Shown here: piece after piece, positions 61,201-64,000 of the stretch
How positions within the stretch are numbered: position 1 is the stretch's first letter
How the letters are laid out: the number at the start of each line of letters is the position of its first letter
NCBI RefSeq assembly: GCF_015706575.1
Contig: NW_024037056.1
Span: 14,149,176-14,213,175, forward strand
Direction: 5' to 3'
Length of the DNA: 64,000 bases
Source of the DNA: Patiria miniata
Taxonomy: Eukaryota; Echinodermata; Asteroidea; Valvatida; Asterinidae
The notes under the pieces: generated by a model
What the model was told of the DNA's origin: nothing
What the model saw: the letters and a program-made list of their open reading frames with translations, nothing else
Databases searched by the model: none
Made by a program: the position numbers and the translations under genes

Positions 61201-63175
61201 TGGGGAGTAACCTGCGATGGACTGGCATCCCATCCAGGGGGAGTAGAAATATTCTCAGTCGTTTCATGCCACTGAAACCAGTGATTAACGCCGGCCTGAT
61301 GGGCCACATTTGCTCATGACAGTCTTTACTTTACTTAAGACTTGCAGCATCATGGCATTTTCACTGATTTTTATAACTGCAAATACTAAAGCGTTGATCA
61401 ATATTACAAGTAAATGTGGTTTTAACATTTTCTGTTTAATTTTAATTTCAAGGTTTTTTCTTCTTTAAATCCAGATTCCTTCAATCAAGATGAAGGAGAG
61501 TTTGAAAAAAATGGTTGAACAGTTCAACGCGGCTCTGTTTGGATATGACGAGGTGAGTTCAGTTTCAAAAAAACTTTTTACACTTTCACATCTTTGAAAT
61601 GAAGTTTACTTCAACCTTTCTATGCAAACATACATTCTGTGTCAAGTTGTCCTTTCAGTCAATATCAATCAAACGACTGTTTTCAACAGTTAAGAGCTCC
61701 CAGCCCACATAAAGCAGGATTGACTGGCTGGGACTGTTTATGTAACTTGATATAGCTATGCTGTGACTGTAGGTGATTGATAAGCCAGCTGTGCCTACCA
61801 CTTGCCTGTTTTTGTCGTTTGACTGAATTCGACTAGTCACAGTGTTTGCTAGAAATACAGATTGTTGGTGACTAGCCTGCTTATAAAGGCATGACAGAGG
61901 ATTGGTTTTTGACTGTCTGTGACTGTTCAGATAGCAGGAGGGTTAATACAATTGGCCAGTGCGTAATTCAATGAGTTTATGCTCTTTTCCTCAAGGGTCT
62001 GCTATCCAATGACAGCGTTCTGGCTGCTGCCCTCTGGAGGAATCTCTTCGTCAGGCGCGACATAGAGCCGGCGCAGTTGGCAGACATGGTGGAGTACGTC
62101 AGGCAACAGGTCAGTAAGGCCAAAAAAAAAAAGTCTCCGGTTTCTGGTATGCGCGCGTCGCCGTAGCCATGCGCGTCGGCAAAATGAAAAAGTTTTTTTT
62201 TCAATACAAGATGATGTCTCAAAACCGCCAAACTCACTGGTTTGACTGTAATTCTGCTGCTGCGCAATTTCAACGTGTTTTTAGATGGGGTTATGATCGA
62301 GAGTAAGCTTTATGTGGCCTCTCTGGACTCCCATATATTTGCACAAAGTTTAGTCGGGCACCATTTGCAGTCATCAGCCGACATTTGAAGCCAAAAAAAA
62401 AAAAAATATGGTAAAAAAAAAAAAAGCCGCGTCGCCGCACCACTTTTGGGGCAAGCTCCATACCAGAAACCGGAGACTTTTTTTTTTTGGCCTAACCAAA
62501 CATATTTTAATACGAAAGTAGAGCAACAAACTTGTTTTAGTTTTTTACAGTTGAACAAAGAAATTGACTGGAGCAGGGTATGAACCTGCAACCTCCGAAA
62601 TGCCGTTTGGGTGCTCTGCCAACCCTGTGTTGGCTGTTTCCCGATTTTGTTTATGTCTTTGTTCAATGAGGTAAAATATTTGGGTTTGGCAACAAATCAA
62701 CATATTTTACAGTTTGCAGAGTGCTTTCCATGAGTTTGCTGCTATTGCAGATTCGAGCCAGCCAGCCGACCCTTGCAAGCTCGGTGGTCGAGTGTGAGAC
62801 ATCTTCACTAGTAAGCAGGAGGTCGTGGGTTCGAGTCCCTTGTGAATTTTTCTCGAATCATTTAAAGTGCACAGCCAAAAAGTCTAGGTCAAGGGAAACT
62901 CTCGCATTCAAATTTGCAACCCTGTCACAAAATCCTGTTACGAAAATCATTAACTCTTTTGTGTTCCCTTTTAAATAATGCCATCCGCAAATTCGTTTTG
63001 GCCCACACAGGTACAGTATTTGGAAACGCTAGACACTGCCCAGCTACTCCAAGTCGGACGAATCAAATGGCTCCCGTTTAAAGGGATCGTACCGGACAAA
63101 ACAACCCCGCTTCCAAAAGCTAGCAGCCTAGATGAAGAACTTGTGTTCCCCGAAGTCGACAAAATCGGCTCTTAG
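58276..63175 (+). CDS. UQCC1: Complex III assembly factor UQCC1 (Cbp3 family)
   Basis: A mitochondrial chaperone that, with UQCC2, binds new cytochrome b during complex III assembly. Exons: 58276-58350, 58893-59042, 59319-59426, 59624-59696, 60182-60239, 60692-60800, 61475-61552, 61996-62109 and 63011-63175; 309 aa (human 299). The conserved chaperone domain contains LNLYTSCVDNVDCQQFF, CGMPDTFFSWFLVTELHVWM, CLVRLKQEGQEGKYM, MWHDIQERGRVMG, FGYDEGLLSND and ALWRNLF. The human protein has the same blocks. The first 75 residues are poorly conserved and basic, suiting a mitochondrial presequence; exons 2 and 3 are supported by frame and splice sites more than by homology. Exon 6 ends in a tandem duplication that copies its donor. 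Confidence 0.93.
59130..59225 (+). repeat. CAGTCAGTGACT degenerate repeat in UQCC1 intron 2
   Basis: Units like gtgacttagtcagtgacagt, of the same kind as in intron 4 of both GLUT genes. Confidence 0.6.
60353..60500. mobile_element. TTAAAGG-type MITE fragment
   Basis: Begins attaaaggctcatcgg and holds ggattgtactggtactaaac and ctggcttgctgtcatttt. The last two match, inverted, the 12563 element. It lies in UQCC1 intron 5. Confidence 0.45.
60781..60985 (+). repeat. ~101-bp tandem duplication including the UQCC1 exon 6 donor
   Basis: Unit 1 starts agagagggcgagtcatgggg (exon end) then gtgagtattagggtggg; unit 2 starts agagagggcgggtcatgggg then gtgagtattggggtggg. Each ends ttgagctgaaagaaagg. The donor is therefore present at 60801 and again at 60902. 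Confidence 0.9.
61056..61335 (+). mobile_element. tRNA-derived SINE, plus strand
   Basis: Head with A-box-like tattggttagag and B box gggttcgaatcc, then the same body as the 6187 SINE (ccttgggcaagccacttcac, ggagtataaatgggtac, gatggactggcatccc). The 3' end is cagtctttactttac. Confidence 0.82.
61690..61946 (-). mobile_element. TTAA-bounded MITE, second copy
   Basis: Reverse-orientation copy of 43170-43446, with TTAA at 61690 and 61943 and the end gatagcaggagggttaa. In UQCC1 intron 7, 50 bases before exon 8. Confidence 0.75.
62118..62492 (+). mobile_element. GGCC-ended MITE, TAA target duplication, at UQCC1 exon 8 donor
   Basis: Begins ggccaaaaaaaaaaagtctc and ends cttttttttttttggcc; TAA at 62115-62117 and 62493-62495. 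It is 375 bp and matches 30317-30686 in inverted orientation. The left TAA is bases +6 to +8 of intron 8. Confidence 0.9.
62570..62635 (-). repeat. tRNA-like sequence, minus strand
   Basis: Read on the minus strand, gttggcagagcacccaaac resembles an A-box arm and gcaggttcataccctgctcc a B box with a T-arm-like stem. It is probably a tRNA-derived repeat; the anticodon arm is not clean. Confidence 0.45.
62773..62855 (+). repeat. tRNA-like SINE head, plus strand
   Basis: The A-box-like ctcggtggtcgagtg and the B box gggttcgagtcccttg are at about Ser/Leu-type spacing. No amino-acid stem is obvious. Likely a SINE head; in UQCC1 intron 8. Confidence 0.5.
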
Positions 63176-63840
63176 TAGGAAATGAGTTTTCCACTGAAAA
63201 GGTCAGGATTTTTTTAAGCATGTGATGAAATTATTGTCAAGATGGTGTTTTTTTCACACCAGTATTGCTTTGGATTTTAAGGTTTTTGAAGGTTCAAGAG
63301 TTGACGTGGGTTCATACTTTGTGAGAAAAATATCGACGTGGATTGTTGTATGAGGTGACTGCCGATTTATAGTCTGCATGACAGCGAATTTGTGGCAGTA
63401 CTACAGATATTTGAACAGCGATTTCGCAAAAGGGGAATACATTTAAACCCTGTTTATCCCAACTAATGTTGTATGATGTCAAATTCACCCTTTTCGTGAG
63501 TTAAAAACCAACCCTAATGCAGAATGATGAAAATAGTCAGGTTCCTGCTTAGCCAGTGCCACACATTATAGCAATGGCAATCATGGCTTCAAGAAACAAG
63601 ATCAAGATGGCTGCTGGTTTATCCAGAGGGAGGGGCTGCAGGTCTAGCTGGGGTGGGGCTAGTTGGGGGTCTGACCTGGCTGTGTGCCAATCAAAACCAT
63701 GCTTTTCTATAATTGAAAACAAGTGATCACCTGATGTGTCATGTGACATGGAGCTTGGTCACCGTCAGAGATGCTATTTGATTTTCAGTTGAAATCAAGC
63801 CATCTTTGGGTTCATGTTCCAATGTACATCTTTCGAGTTC

Positions 63841-63846
63841 AATAAA
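63841..63846 (+). promoter_or_regulatory. Candidate UQCC1 polyadenylation signal
   Basis: AATAAA followed by an A run, about 665 bases after the stop. From there to the window end I see no further gene. Confidence 0.5.
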
Positions 63847-64000
63847 AAAAAAAATGATAGTTAATTCCTGATCCTCGTTGAGCAATTCAAGTGGAAATAT
63901 TACTCAAGTTCTCACGACCCAAGCTGTGTTTCGTCAATGATAAATACCTCATCGTCGTCACTGTAATTTTTAATCATCCTATCTTGCGTCGACACGTTGC

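Overview
This window is nuclear DNA from an animal. Genes are split by many GT-AG introns, spacers are AT-rich, polyadenylation signals follow the coding regions, and short non-autonomous DNA transposons and tRNA-derived SINEs are dense. The protein set (eEF1A, a GLUT8-type transporter, two chondroitin/HNK-1-type sulfotransferases, LDAH, UQCC1, MRPS14, an Mpv17-family protein) and the repeat style suggest a marine invertebrate deuterostome. An echinoderm such as a sea star is my best guess, but it is inferred only from general resemblance.

Layout: (1) 1-1.6 kb: a minisatellite and the last three exons of an Mpv17-family gene, + strand. (2) 3.36-12.4 kb: the eEF1A gene, + strand, with a TATA/CRE/TOP-type promoter, a tiny noncoding first exon, a 2.4 kb 5'-UTR intron and seven coding exons (470 aa). 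(3) 13.4-34.7 kb: a tandem pair of eight-exon GLUT8-like sugar transporters (507 and 521 aa), followed by what looks like an orphan copy of the upstream region that precedes the second gene, the remains of a third unit. (4) 38.4-39.3 kb: a single-coding-exon P-loop sulfotransferase-like gene. (5) 41.0-43.0 kb: MRPS14. (6) 44.6-51.6 kb, - strand: two Golgi carbohydrate sulfotransferase genes in tandem, both starting with a 130-nt signal-anchor exon. (7) 54.5-57.3 kb, - strand: LDAH, head to head with (8) UQCC1 on the + strand, 58.3-63.2 kb, in nine coding exons.

The genes do not form one pathway. They are housekeeping genes (translation, complex III assembly, mitochondrial ribosome, lipid droplets) beside two small tandem families (sugar transport, glycan sulfation). 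The unusual content lies in the repeats: several MITE families with GGCC ends and TAA/TTA target duplications, one hAT MITE with a perfect 8-bp duplication, palindromic foldback elements flanked by 10-15-bp direct repeats, SINEs, and a CTTGTGATTGA-type minisatellite in introns of three genes and in at least one spacer, always on the same strand. I found no LTR retroelement, retrovirus-like or Polinton-like sequence, no long LINE frame and no CRISPR array. Exon borders come from splice consensus and reading-frame continuity read by eye. Transcript evidence was not available.
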